DNA of 9,774 bases from an uncultured Oscillibacter sp. (GTDB taxonomy: Bacteria > Bacillota_A > Clostridia > Oscillospirales > Oscillospiraceae), in NCBI GenBank assembly GCA_902462475.1, contig CABQCB010000048.1, positions 1 to 9,774 on the forward strand, given 5' to 3'. Shown here one piece after another: positions 1 through 6,111 of this stretch. A program made the position numbers and the translations under genes. Positions within the stretch are counted from its first letter, which is position 1; every line of letters starts with the position of its first letter. A model generated the notes under the pieces. It saw only the letters and a list, made by a program, of their open reading frames with translations. It did no database searches and had not been told where the DNA came from.

Positions 1-470
1 TCCACCACGCCGGAGAGCACGGCGCCCGCCCCGATGTGGCAGCGCTTTCCCACCGTGGCCCGGGCGCCCAGCACGGCGTTCATGTCCACCATGGTGCCCT
101 CGCCCACCACCGCGCCGATGTTGATGACGGCACCCATCATGATGACGGCGCCCGCGCCGATCTCCGCCTGGGCACGGATGATGGCGCCAGGCTCCACCCG
201 GGCGGGGAGGTCTTTCAAGTCCAGCAATGCCACGGCGGAGCTGCGTCGGTCACACTCCACCATGCATGCGGAGATCTGGCTGCGGTTGGCCTCCAGAATG
301 GGACGAAGATCCCGCCAGTCTCCAAAGACGATCCGGCTATCACCGCTGCCGAACACGGCGGCCTGGCCAAAGTCCACCGGTCCGGTGGTGTTCACATACA
401 CCTTCACCGGCGTGGTTTTTTCTGAGCGGGCGATGTAGTTGATAATCTCCTGCGCACTTTTTTGCGGCAT
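1..470 (-). CDS. dapH: 2,3,4,5-tetrahydropyridine-2,6-dicarboxylate N-acetyltransferase (DapH), 3' end cut by window edge
   Basis: The enzyme acetylates tetrahydrodipicolinate with acetyl-CoA, the first committed step of the acetylase branch of DAP/lysine synthesis in the cytoplasm. The 156 residues visible start MPQKSAQEIINYI and contain the DapH N-terminal domain (about residues 1-85, with TPVKVYV, VFGDW and ECDRRSSA blocks). Left-handed beta-helix hexapeptide repeats follow from about residue 92 (EPGAIIRAQAEIGAGAVI, then NIGAVVGEGTMVDMN and GKRCHIGAGAVL). From memory this aligns closely with Bacillus subtilis DapH, which is about 236 residues, so roughly 80 residues lie outside the window. 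The start at 470 is preceded by GGAG nine bases upstream, inside the last codons of dapB. The gap to the dapB stop is only 4 nt, so the two are surely cotranscribed and probably translationally coupled. The DapH N-domain argues against the succinyl-transferring DapD. Confidence 0.95.
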   Translation of the reverse strand, partial: MPQKSAQEIINYIARSEKTTPVKVYVNTTGPVDFGQAAVFGSGDSRIVFGDWRDLRPILEANRSQISACMVECDRRSSAVALLDLKDLPARVEPGAIIRAQAEIGAGAVIMMGAVINIGAVVGEGTMVDMNAVLGARATVGKRCHIGAGAVLSGVV

Positions 471-474
471 GGTC

Positions 475-1191
475 TCACGCTCCAAACAAGATGTCTTCCA
501 GGGTGTAAAATCCGGGCGGCTTTTCCGCCAGCGCCGATGCGCAGCGCAGGGCGCCCGCGGCGAAGATCTCCCGGCTGTCCGCGCGGTGGGTGAACGTCAG
601 CTCCTCGCCGGGACCAAGAAAATAGACGCTGTGGCGGCCTGCGGCTGTGCCGCCCCGCAGGGCGTGGACGCCCACCTCTCCCTCCCGCCGCAGGGCGGCG
701 CCCCGGCGGCCGTACACCGGCTGAAGGTGCCCCTGAGGATCCACGGACTGAAAAAGAAGCATGGCCGTGCCGCTGGGGGCGTCTGCCTTGTGGCGGTGGT
801 GCTGCTCTGTGATCTCCACGTCGTAGTCCGGCCCCAGAGCGGCGGCTGCCATGGCGGCTGCCCGGCGCAGCACGGCGATGCCCAGGGCGTAGTTGGCGCT
901 CCAGAGCACCGGAACGCAGGCGCCCAGGGCCCGCAGCTGTGTCAGCTCCCCGGGGGCATAGCCGGTGGTGCCGGAGAGCACCGGCGTGGCGGTGCGGCGG
1001 GCGTAGGCACAGATCTCCGGCAGGGCCTCCGGCCGGGAAAAGTCCACCAGAATGTCCGCCGCCCGGCCCATCCGGCCCAACAGATCCAGATCGTTCCGGC
1101 CCAGCATGCCCTCCACTTCATGGCCCCGGGCAGCGGCGGCTTCCCGGAAGCAGCGGCCCATCCGGCCCCGGCCGATCAAAAGATAGCGCAT
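475..1191 (-). CDS. dapB: 4-hydroxy-tetrahydrodipicolinate reductase
   Basis: DapB reduces 4-hydroxy-tetrahydrodipicolinate to tetrahydrodipicolinate with NAD(P)H, giving the substrate of the adjacent DapH. The 238-residue product has an N-terminal Rossmann nucleotide site (GRGRMG, residues 7-12), the SGTTG block (73-77) and SANYALG (98-104, usually SPNFSLG). It also has the family signature EQHHRHKADAPSGTA (129-143), which holds the catalytic His131/His132 and Lys135, and the C-terminal THRADSREIF block (201-210). It is shorter than the E. coli enzyme (273) but normal for clostridial forms. The start at 1191 follows a near-perfect ribosome site, AAGGAGGTGA (1207-1198). No dapA or aspartate kinase gene is visible upstream. 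The gene instead faces a divergent M20 amidohydrolase across 160 nt. I found no clear -35/-10 pair for dapB in that gap. Confidence 0.96.
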   Translation of the reverse strand: MRYLLIGRGRMGRCFREAAAARGHEVEGMLGRNDLDLLGRMGRAADILVDFSRPEALPEICAYARRTATPVLSGTTGYAPGELTQLRALGACVPVLWSANYALGIAVLRRAAAMAAAALGPDYDVEITEQHHRHKADAPSGTAMLLFQSVDPQGHLQPVYGRRGAALRREGEVGVHALRGGTAAGRHSVYFLGPGEELTFTHRADSREIFAAGALRCASALAEKPPGFYTLEDILFGA

Positions 1192-1289
1192 GCCGCCTCA
1201 CCTCCTTTTTCCATTGCGCGGCGTTTTTCTCAGTTTGCTCCAGGAGACGGCCCCTTTTCTGCCGAAGAAAGGGAACGGTGAAAAAAATA

Positions 1290-1317
1290 TTTTCCGGCCG
1301 GGCAAATATGTTATAAT
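1290..1317 (+). promoter_or_regulatory. Extended -10 promoter of the M20 amidohydrolase gene
   Basis: A perfect extended -10 element, TGTTATAAT (TG at 1309-1310, TATAAT at 1312-1317), lies 34 nt before the start codon at 1352. The best -35 match is weak (TTTTCC at 1290-1295, spacer 16), as is common with extended -10 promoters. It probably drives the amidohydrolase and the YbjQ-family gene behind it. Confidence 0.7.
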
Positions 1318-1351
1318 AGACCATCAGGAAATATCGGGAGGAGGAACGATC

Positions 1352-2449
1352 ATGGATGTGGTTGTATACCGCAGAGCCCTGCACGCTATCCCCGAGCTGG
1401 ACCGGCAGCTGCCTGAGACCACCGGCTATGTGCGGCATGTGCTGGAGGGGCTTTCCTGCGAGGTGTTTTCTCCCACGGAAGGCAGCGTCTGCGCGTATTT
1501 TGACCAGGGGAGGGAGACGACCCTGGCCCTCCGGGCAGACATGGACGCCCTGCCGGTGCAGGAGGCCACCGGCGCGCCCTACGCCTCCACCCATCCAGGG
1601 CTCATGCACGCCTGCGGCCACGACGGCCACACGGCCATGCTGCTGGCCCTGGCCCAGCGGCTGGACACGTATCGGACACTGCCCCGAAACGTGCTGCTTT
1701 TGTTCCAGCCGGCGGAGGAGACCACCAGCGGCGCCAGGGACCTGTGCCGGGCGGGCGTTTTGGAGCAGTATCACGTGGACCGGATCTTCGGCATGCATCT
1801 TTGGCCGGGGCTTCCGGCGGGGACGGTGGCGACCCGTCCGGGTCCCATGATGGCCCGGGCCGGGGAGCTGAATGTGACGATACGGGGCAAAAGCGTGCAC
1901 ATCAGCAGCTACCGGCAGGGCTGCGACGCCCTGGCCGCGGCGGCGGAGTTTTTGCGCCGGGCCTATGACATGGCTGCCGCCATGCCGTCGGAGGAGCCGC
2001 TGGTGCTGCGGTTCGGGAAGATGACCTCCGGCACCGTCCGCAACGCCGTCAGCGCCCTGAGCGTGCTGGAGGGGAATCTGCGGACCTACCGGGATGAGAT
2101 CTTCGATGCATGCTGCCGGGGCATGGAGCAGATCGGCACCCTGGTGGAGCAGGAGACCGGCTGCACCGTGGAGGTGAAGCTGGGCATCAGCTACCCGGCG
2201 GTATGGAACCACGAGGCGCTTTTGGAGTCCGTGCGGCGTCAGCTGGGGAGCGCGGCTCCCGCTGTGCTGGAAACCCCCGCCATGGCAGCGGAGGACTTCT
2301 CGTTTTACCAGCGCCAGGTGCCCGGCGTGTTCTTCTTTCTGGGGACGGGCGCCACGCCGCCGCTCCACGCGCAGACATTCGATTTTGACGATGCCGCCGT
2401 GCTGCCCGCCGGCGTGGCATTTTATGAAAAGCTGCTGGGGCTTTCCTGA
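1352..2449 (+). CDS. M20D-family amidohydrolase, candidate N-acetyl-LL-diaminopimelate deacetylase
   Basis: A 365-residue cytoplasmic dinuclear-metal hydrolase of the M20D group (hippurate hydrolase, IAA-amino acid hydrolase, B. subtilis YkuR/DapL). Visible are RADMDALP (61-68), the metal motif HACGHDGH (86-93, with Cys88 and His90), QPAEE (119-123, with the general base Glu122 and ligand Glu123), GMHLWP (147-152, with His149), His183 in the lid domain, AEDFSFY (313-319) and the last ligand His339 (PPLHAQTF). All catalytic positions are present. The start at 1352 follows GGGAGGAGG at 1336-1344. Its divergence from dapB-dapH and the nearby PatA-like aminotransferase suggest that it removes acetyl groups from N-acetyl-LL-DAP, as YkuR does beside dapH in B. 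subtilis. This role is inferred, because M20D members cleave many N-acyl amino acids. The usual Gly-Gly before the lid histidine is Ser-Val here (GKSVHIS, 179-185). Confidence 0.88.
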   Translation: MDVVVYRRALHAIPELDRQLPETTGYVRHVLEGLSCEVFSPTEGSVCAYFDQGRETTLALRADMDALPVQEATGAPYASTHPGLMHACGHDGHTAMLLALAQRLDTYRTLPRNVLLLFQPAEETTSGARDLCRAGVLEQYHVDRIFGMHLWPGLPAGTVATRPGPMMARAGELNVTIRGKSVHISSYRQGCDALAAAAEFLRRAYDMAAAMPSEEPLVLRFGKMTSGTVRNAVSALSVLEGNLRTYRDEIFDACCRGMEQIGTLVEQETGCTVEVKLGISYPAVWNHEALLESVRRQLGSAAPAVLETPAMAAEDFSFYQRQVPGVFFFLGTGATPPLHAQTFDFDDAAVLPAGVAFYEKLLGLS

Positions 2450-2502
2450 AAGGCCCCGGCGTGAGCCCGGCAAACGGGCGGATAACAAAAGGAGGTAGCT
2501 TT

Positions 2503-2823
2503 ATGATCCTGACAACCACTCCCACCGTAGAGGGCCGAACCATCACCCAATATCACGGCATCGTATTCGGCGAGGTGATCTCCGGCGTCAACGTTATCAA
2601 GGATTTTGCAGCGGGACTTTCCAACTTCTTCGGCGGCCGCTCCAATACATACGAAGAAGAGCTCATGAATGCCCGCACCCAGGCCCTTGCGGAGCTGGAG
2701 CAGCGGGCCGCCCGGCTGGGGGCCGACGCTGTGGTGGGCATCGACGTGGACTATGAGGTGCTGGGCAGCGACAACGGCATGCTCATGGTCACCGTTTCCG
2801 GCACCGCCGTTTCCCTGAACTGA
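2503..2823 (+). CDS. YbjQ-family (UPF0145) heavy-metal-binding-domain-like protein
   Basis: A 106-residue protein of the YbjQ/UPF0145 family, whose biochemical role is not settled. The sequence follows the family along its whole length: [14 protein letters not shown] at the start, [14 protein letters not shown] (17-30), a charged helix with [11 protein letters not shown] (48-58), then [16 protein letters not shown] (73-88) and [11 protein letters not shown] (93-103). Family length is about 100-110, so it appears intact. It has no signal peptide or membrane segment. The start at 2503 sits 7 nt behind AGGAGG (2490-2495). It follows the amidohydrolase by 53 nt with no terminator between, so both are probably on one transcript. 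The gap holds only a short GC hairpin (2465-2479) without a T run. Members assemble into ring-like pentamers in known structures, and the name heavy-metal-binding rests on weak evidence. Confidence 0.92.
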   Translation: MILTTTPTVEGRTITQYHGIVFGEVISGVNVIKDFAAGLSNFFGGRSNTYEEELMNARTQALAELEQRAARLGADAVVGIDVDYEVLGSDNGMLMVTVSGTAVSLN

Positions 2824-2855
2824 CCGTCCGGAAAAGCGCCCGGGCGCCAACAAAG

Positions 2856-2894
2856 AAAAAACACCCCGTGCCAGACGGCACGGGGTGTTTTTTT
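2856..2894. terminator. Bidirectional intrinsic terminator between convergent genes
   Basis: A 12-bp perfect stem (2861-2872 with 2877-2888, ACACCCCGTGCC and its complement) closes on the loop AGAC. It is flanked by an A run (2856-2860) and a T run (2888-2894), so it can work on both strands. It ends the plus-strand amidohydrolase/YbjQ transcript and the minus-strand aminotransferase, whose stop codon lies at 2901-2903. Confidence 0.93.
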
Positions 2895-2900
2895 GTCCCA

Positions 2901-4002
2901 TCAAAGGGTCTTGATAAACCGCTCGATCCGGTCCAGGCCCTCTTTGAGATCCGCGTCGGAATAGCAGTAGGAAAGGCGCATGAAGCCCTCCGTTCCGAAG
3001 TGGATGCCGGGGATGAGCCCCACCAGGCCCTCTTTGAGCATGCGGGTGCAGAAGGTGGTGGAGTCCATGCCGAAGGGGCGGATGTCGATGAACATGTAGA
3101 AAGCGCCCTGGGGCTCCTCCACGGAAAGGCCCATGTCCTTCAAACGGCCGTAGACATAGTCCCGCCGCTTTTGGAACAGGGCGCACACATCGTCCGTGGG
3201 AGTCTCCAGCGCCGTCACGCAGGCCTTTTGGACAAAGGAGGGAATGGAGGTGACAGCGTACTGGTGAAATACCTGGATGCGGTCGAGAATGGGGGCGTCC
3301 GCCATGCAGTAGCCCAGGCGCCAGCCGGTCATGGCGTAGGGCTTGGAAAAGCTCTGGATGACGATGATCCGGTCCCGCATGTCCTGGTACTCGGCAAAGC
3401 TGTGGAACTCCGTGCCGTAGACCATAGTGCGGTACACGTCGTCGCACAGCACGAAGATGGGCTTATCCCGGAGCACCTCATGGATGCCGTCCAGAGTCTC
3501 CCTGGTGTACACGCAGCCGGTGGGATTGTTGGGGGAGTTGAGGATGATGGCCTTGGTCTTTGGCGTGATGGCCGCGGCCAGGGCGGCCGGGTCGATCTGG
3601 AAGTGGTTGTCCTCCGTGGGCAGGGACACGGGCACGCCGCCTCTGAGACGTACCAGCGCGTCATACAGGCCGAAGGCAGGCGTGGGGATGATGACCTCGT
3701 CGCCGGGATTGAGGATGGTGGAAAAGCTCACGAACAAAGCTTCCGTGGCACCCACGGTGGGCCTGGGCCTCAAAGCGGGAGATGGCCTCCAGCAGATAGG
3801 GATAGCCGTTGCCGGGCGGGTAGTGGGTGTCGCCTGCGTCCAATGACGCCTTGGCCTGAGCGCGGATGTGCTCCGGCGTATCCAGATCCGGCTCTCCGAT
3901 GGTCAGCGCGCAGGCACCCGGGGTGTCCCGCACCAGGTAGGTGAACTGGCGGATGCCGGACAGCTCCACCTCCGTAACGGCGCTGTTCAATGTAAGCTTC
4001 AT
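2901..4002 (-). pseudogene. Class I PLP-dependent aminotransferase (PatA-like), broken by an internal deletion with frameshift
   Basis: The gene encodes a fold-type I aminotransferase resembling B. subtilis PatA (N-acetyl-LL-DAP aminotransferase) and aspartate aminotransferases, but it is split between two frames. The first part (4002 to about 3768) reads MKLTLNSAVTEVELSGIRQF, then TIGEPDLDTPEHI, and ends at AISRFEA. The second part (3758-2901) resumes at TVGATEALF. It contains PGDEVIIPTPAF, NNPTG, CDDVY, the PLP lysine in SFSKPYAMTGWR (codon 3344-3342) and the carboxylate-binding Arg in FMRLSY. Family members have about 12-15 more residues at the junction, so roughly 38-44 nt are missing and the frame is off by one. 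The start at 4002 is chosen over GTG 4011 because AAAGGAG (4019-4013) lies 10 nt before it. A consensus promoter precedes it. It is either a true pseudogene or an assembly fault. Its place beside dapB, dapH and the M20 gene favours the DAP pathway. Confidence 0.85.
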
Positions 4003-4033
4003 GGCTCTCACGCTCCTTTTTTATATGAAACCC

Positions 4034-4062
4034 AGTATAGGCGCAGGAAAAAAGGATGTCAA
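4034..4062 (-). promoter_or_regulatory. Consensus sigma-70/sigma-A promoter of the aminotransferase gene
   Basis: Read on the minus strand, a perfect -35 box TTGACA (4062-4057) is followed by a 17-nt spacer and the -10 box TATACT (4039-4034). Transcription should begin near 4028-4026, giving a leader of about 25 nt with AAAGGAG. The terminator of the upstream gene (4077-4113) isolates this promoter, so the aminotransferase is its own transcription unit. Confidence 0.85.
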
Positions 4063-4076
4063 CGGCCTTTTCCGGT

Positions 4077-4113
4077 AAAAAAAGCAGTCCCCGAAGCGGG
4101 GACTGCTTTTTTC
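4077..4113 (-). terminator. Intrinsic terminator of the 590-residue membrane protein gene
   Basis: A hairpin of GCAGTCCCC (4084-4092) with GGGGACTGC (4098-4106), loop GAAGC, is extended by A:T pairs on both sides (4078-4083 with 4107-4112). On the minus strand it ends in a T run. It begins 3-4 nt after the stop codon of the upstream gene (4118-4116). The A/T symmetry means it could also act on the other strand. Confidence 0.92.
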
Positions 4114-4115
4114 TG

Positions 4116-5888
4116 TCAGGAAGCTTCGTCCTGGGTCTCGCCCTCAAAGCGGAAGCCGGTGGCAGGCACGATGCCGTTTTCCGGGAACTGGGCGCCTTCC
4201 AGGGTGAAGTCATACCAGATGTGATCGCCCACATCCAGCAGCACGGCCCGGGGTACCTCGGCGGCGTTGAAGTCCAGGAAGCCCAGGGAGTCCTTCAGGC
4301 GGACATAGAAGTGGGTGTTGCCGTCGATGACGCTGGTGCGGATCTCCGCAATGACGCCGTCCTGGGTGCGGGTCTCCCCGCCGGAAACGGTGGCCTCTCC
4401 CGCGGCGATGATGCCGGAGTGGGCCAGGGCCTGGCGGTAGTTGGACTCGCAGGCGGCCAGGGTCTGGCCGGTTTCCACGATCTGGTACTGCTCCACGTTG
4501 ACCATGGCGTACATCTTCACCAATCCGTCATCGCCCTTGAGGGCCATGAAGTAGGTGGGCTGGTCGGCAATGTTCAAAAGCAGGGGGAAGGTGGCCGTGT
4601 AGCGCATCTGCTGCACCTGGCTCTGGGCGGACTCCATGGCGGAGGACTCCGTAGCGCCGGCCACCGGGTAGAAGTGGGTCTCCTTGGTGCGCTGGTTGGA
4701 GAGGATGAATCCGATGTTGGACTGGTCGGAGGTGACGGAGGTGACGCCGGTGTACATGTACACGTCGTCGCCGATGGCGATATAGTTCCAGCCGTCGGTG
4801 GTCAGCGTCACGTCCCGCTGGCCGAACATGGAGTTCAAAAAGCCGTTGTGATACTGGCCGTAGTAATCATACTGCTCCATGATGATGTCATAGGAGTACA
4901 CCCGGTCCACCCAGCTGGGCACTTCCTCGTAGTACTGGCTCTCGCCGGTGATGGCGTTGACCAGCACGGCGCCCTGCACGTCCGTGCCGCCGAAGAGACC
5001 GATGGTCTTGACCAGGCGGGAGCACACCCAGTAGGGCGTGCCGGACTCGTCGATCTCAAAGACCGGCTCGTCAAACATGTAGGTGGGGTAGTGGATCCGC
5101 AGGTGACGGTACAGGTTGCGGCCGAAGTGTTCTGCTGTGGTGTACTTCATGCCGTCCTCCAGGCGCACCACCTCGGCCTCCTGGGTCACCATGTCGATCA
5201 CGATATAGGCGGGCAGACCGGCGGAGCGGTTGGTGAACCACTTGATCAGGTCCCCGTAGGCCAGGGAGGTCACCCGCACCGGGCGGCCCTGGTAGTTGAT
5301 CTGGTTGTAGGAGGGCAGGATCTCGAACTGGGAGACCATGTCGCTCAGCTCACCCAGCTTGCGGCTGCCCAGACGGGCGGCGGAATCCGCGTCCAGCATG
5401 GGGATCTGGTCGTAGGAGATCTCCTCGATATCGGTGGTGAAATCGCCGGTCTCAATGGTCAGAAGCTTGCTGTACGCTCCCGCGCGGAGCACCACCCAGG
5501 AGGAGATGGAGCCCAGGGCAATGGCGACGATGAGGGCCAGGAACACGAAGAAGGGCACCACGCACTGCTTTTTCACAAAGCCCACGTAGCCCTTTACGCC
5601 CTCACTCTGGAACCCGGAGGTGAAAACGGCGCTGACGCAGTACACCGCGCACAGGAGGAAGACGAACACATAGAACTCCTCGGCGTGGAAGTTCAGGGCG
5701 GGCAGCTCCGCATAGAAATACACCAGGCCGAACACCACGGTCACGGCCAGGTTGATGAGCGTACGGGTGAAGGCGTTGCCGATGGGCTTGCGGGCCTTGC
5801 GCTGCCGCCGGGTAGGGGGCGGTGTGGAGCCGGCACCGGGCTGCTGAAAGCCCCCGGAGAATCCGCCGAAGTTGAATACAAAGGGCAT
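4116..5888 (-). CDS. Membrane-anchored protein with large predicted extracytoplasmic domain, unknown function
   Basis: A 590-residue protein I do not recognise. It starts with a Gly/Phe/Pro-rich stretch and a basic patch (RRQRKARK, 27-34), then three hydrophobic segments at about 42-60, 72-92 and 110-132. By the positive-inside rule the N-terminus is cytoplasmic and the remaining 455 or so residues lie outside. That part is acidic and rich in aromatic residues. The block 225-330 (YIVIDMVTQEAEVV, then VQGAVLVNAITGESQYY) looks weakly like PepSY-type repeats. Residues 495-565 (GVIAEIRTSVIDGNTHFYVRL, then LLDVGDHIWYDF) look like a small OB-type barrel. Both resemblances are guesses from pattern. 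No catalytic motif is evident. The start at 5888 has AAAGGAG 8 nt upstream. It has its own promoter (5959-5931) and its own terminator, so it is monocistronic, divergent from the MBL-fold hydrolase. Confidence 0.85.
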   Translation of the reverse strand: MPFVFNFGGFSGGFQQPGAGSTPPPTRRQRKARKPIGNAFTRTLINLAVTVVFGLVYFYAELPALNFHAEEFYVFVFLLCAVYCVSAVFTSGFQSEGVKGYVGFVKKQCVVPFFVFLALIVAIALGSISSWVVLRAGAYSKLLTIETGDFTTDIEEISYDQIPMLDADSAARLGSRKLGELSDMVSQFEILPSYNQINYQGRPVRVTSLAYGDLIKWFTNRSAGLPAYIVIDMVTQEAEVVRLEDGMKYTTAEHFGRNLYRHLRIHYPTYMFDEPVFEIDESGTPYWVCSRLVKTIGLFGGTDVQGAVLVNAITGESQYYEEVPSWVDRVYSYDIIMEQYDYYGQYHNGFLNSMFGQRDVTLTTDGWNYIAIGDDVYMYTGVTSVTSDQSNIGFILSNQRTKETHFYPVAGATESSAMESAQSQVQQMRYTATFPLLLNIADQPTYFMALKGDDGLVKMYAMVNVEQYQIVETGQTLAACESNYRQALAHSGIIAAGEATVSGGETRTQDGVIAEIRTSVIDGNTHFYVRLKDSLGFLDFNAAEVPRAVLLDVGDHIWYDFTLEGAQFPENGIVPATGFRFEGETQDEAS

Positions 5889-5930
5889 GAAAGAATCTCC
5901 TTTCCAGGTTGATCCATAAAGATACTCACC

Positions 5931-5959
5931 ATGATACAGGAAAAGTGTGAATAAATCAA
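5931..5959 (-). promoter_or_regulatory. Promoter of the 590-residue membrane protein gene
   Basis: On the minus strand, TTGATT (-35, 5959-5954) and TATCAT (-10, 5936-5931) are separated by exactly 17 nt, with TG directly in front of the -10. The start codon at 5888 is 42 nt further on, with AAAGGAG between. Confidence 0.75.
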
Positions 5960-6034
5960 GTTTGCCCGAAAAAAGAGGGAGAGGCGGTGGAAGATATTGG
6001 GCACCTTTACAAAAATCATCAGTAAAAATCTGCG

Positions 6035-6071
6035 CCGCCGCTCCGCGCTTTCCGTTGCCCGCGGAGGGCGG
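6035..6071. repeat. Imperfect inverted repeat overlapping the -35 box of the MBL-fold hydrolase promoter
   Basis: CTCCGCG (6041-6047) pairs with CGCGGAG (6060-6066). Beyond a single unpaired G at 6040, CCGCC (6035-6039) pairs with GGCGG (6067-6071). The arms are thus 12 pairs around a 12-nt centre. The right arm begins at the last base of the -35 box and covers most of the spacer, the position expected for a repressor operator. In GC-rich DNA such repeats also arise by chance. Confidence 0.4.
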
Positions 6072-6083
6072 TTGTGATATCTT
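6055..6083 (+). promoter_or_regulatory. Promoter of the MBL-fold hydrolase gene
   Basis: A -35 box TTGCCC (6055-6060), a 17-nt spacer and an extended -10 TGATATCTT (TG 6075-6076, TATCTT 6078-6083) lie 28 nt before the start codon at 6112. The -35 box is only moderate, but the spacing and the TG motif are ideal. Confidence 0.65.
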
Positions 6084-6097
6084 AGAACCAAGCAAAT

Positions 6098-6104
6098 AAG
6101 GGGG
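6098..6104 (+). promoter_or_regulatory. Ribosome binding site deciding the start of the MBL-fold gene
   Basis: AAGGGGG lies 7 nt before the ATG at 6112 but only 1 nt before the in-frame ATG at 6106. Normal spacing therefore favours 6112 as the start, giving MLALDFINVGNGDS as the N-terminus, which also matches the usual beginning of ComEC-type domains. Confidence 0.7.
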
Positions 6105-6111
6105 AATGGAC

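Noticed and set aside
1192..1351. Lysine riboswitch or T-box upstream of dapB
   Set aside because: The gap is only 160 nt, shared by two divergent genes. It holds neither the conserved multi-helix core nor an antiterminator/terminator pair.
2465..2479. Hairpin GCCCG/CGGGC between the amidohydrolase and YbjQ genes as a terminator
   Set aside because: The stem is only 5 bp and no T run follows, so readthrough is expected. It might at most affect mRNA stability.
1118..2488. 456-residue minus-strand open frame over the amidohydrolase
   Set aside because: It is antisense to a complete M20D gene with all metal ligands and overlaps dapB. It has no family features.
3756..3777. Programmed frameshift in the aminotransferase
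   Set aside because: A frame change alone would not restore the protein, because about 12-15 family residues are also missing at the junction. There is no clear slippery site followed by a structure.
4056..5912. 618-residue plus-strand open frame opposite the membrane protein gene
   Set aside because: It is antisense to a gene with promoter, ribosome site and terminator. Its translation is low-complexity (His/Gly/Val/Asp-rich), as expected from a GC-rich antisense shadow, and it starts next to the terminator hairpin without a ribosome site.
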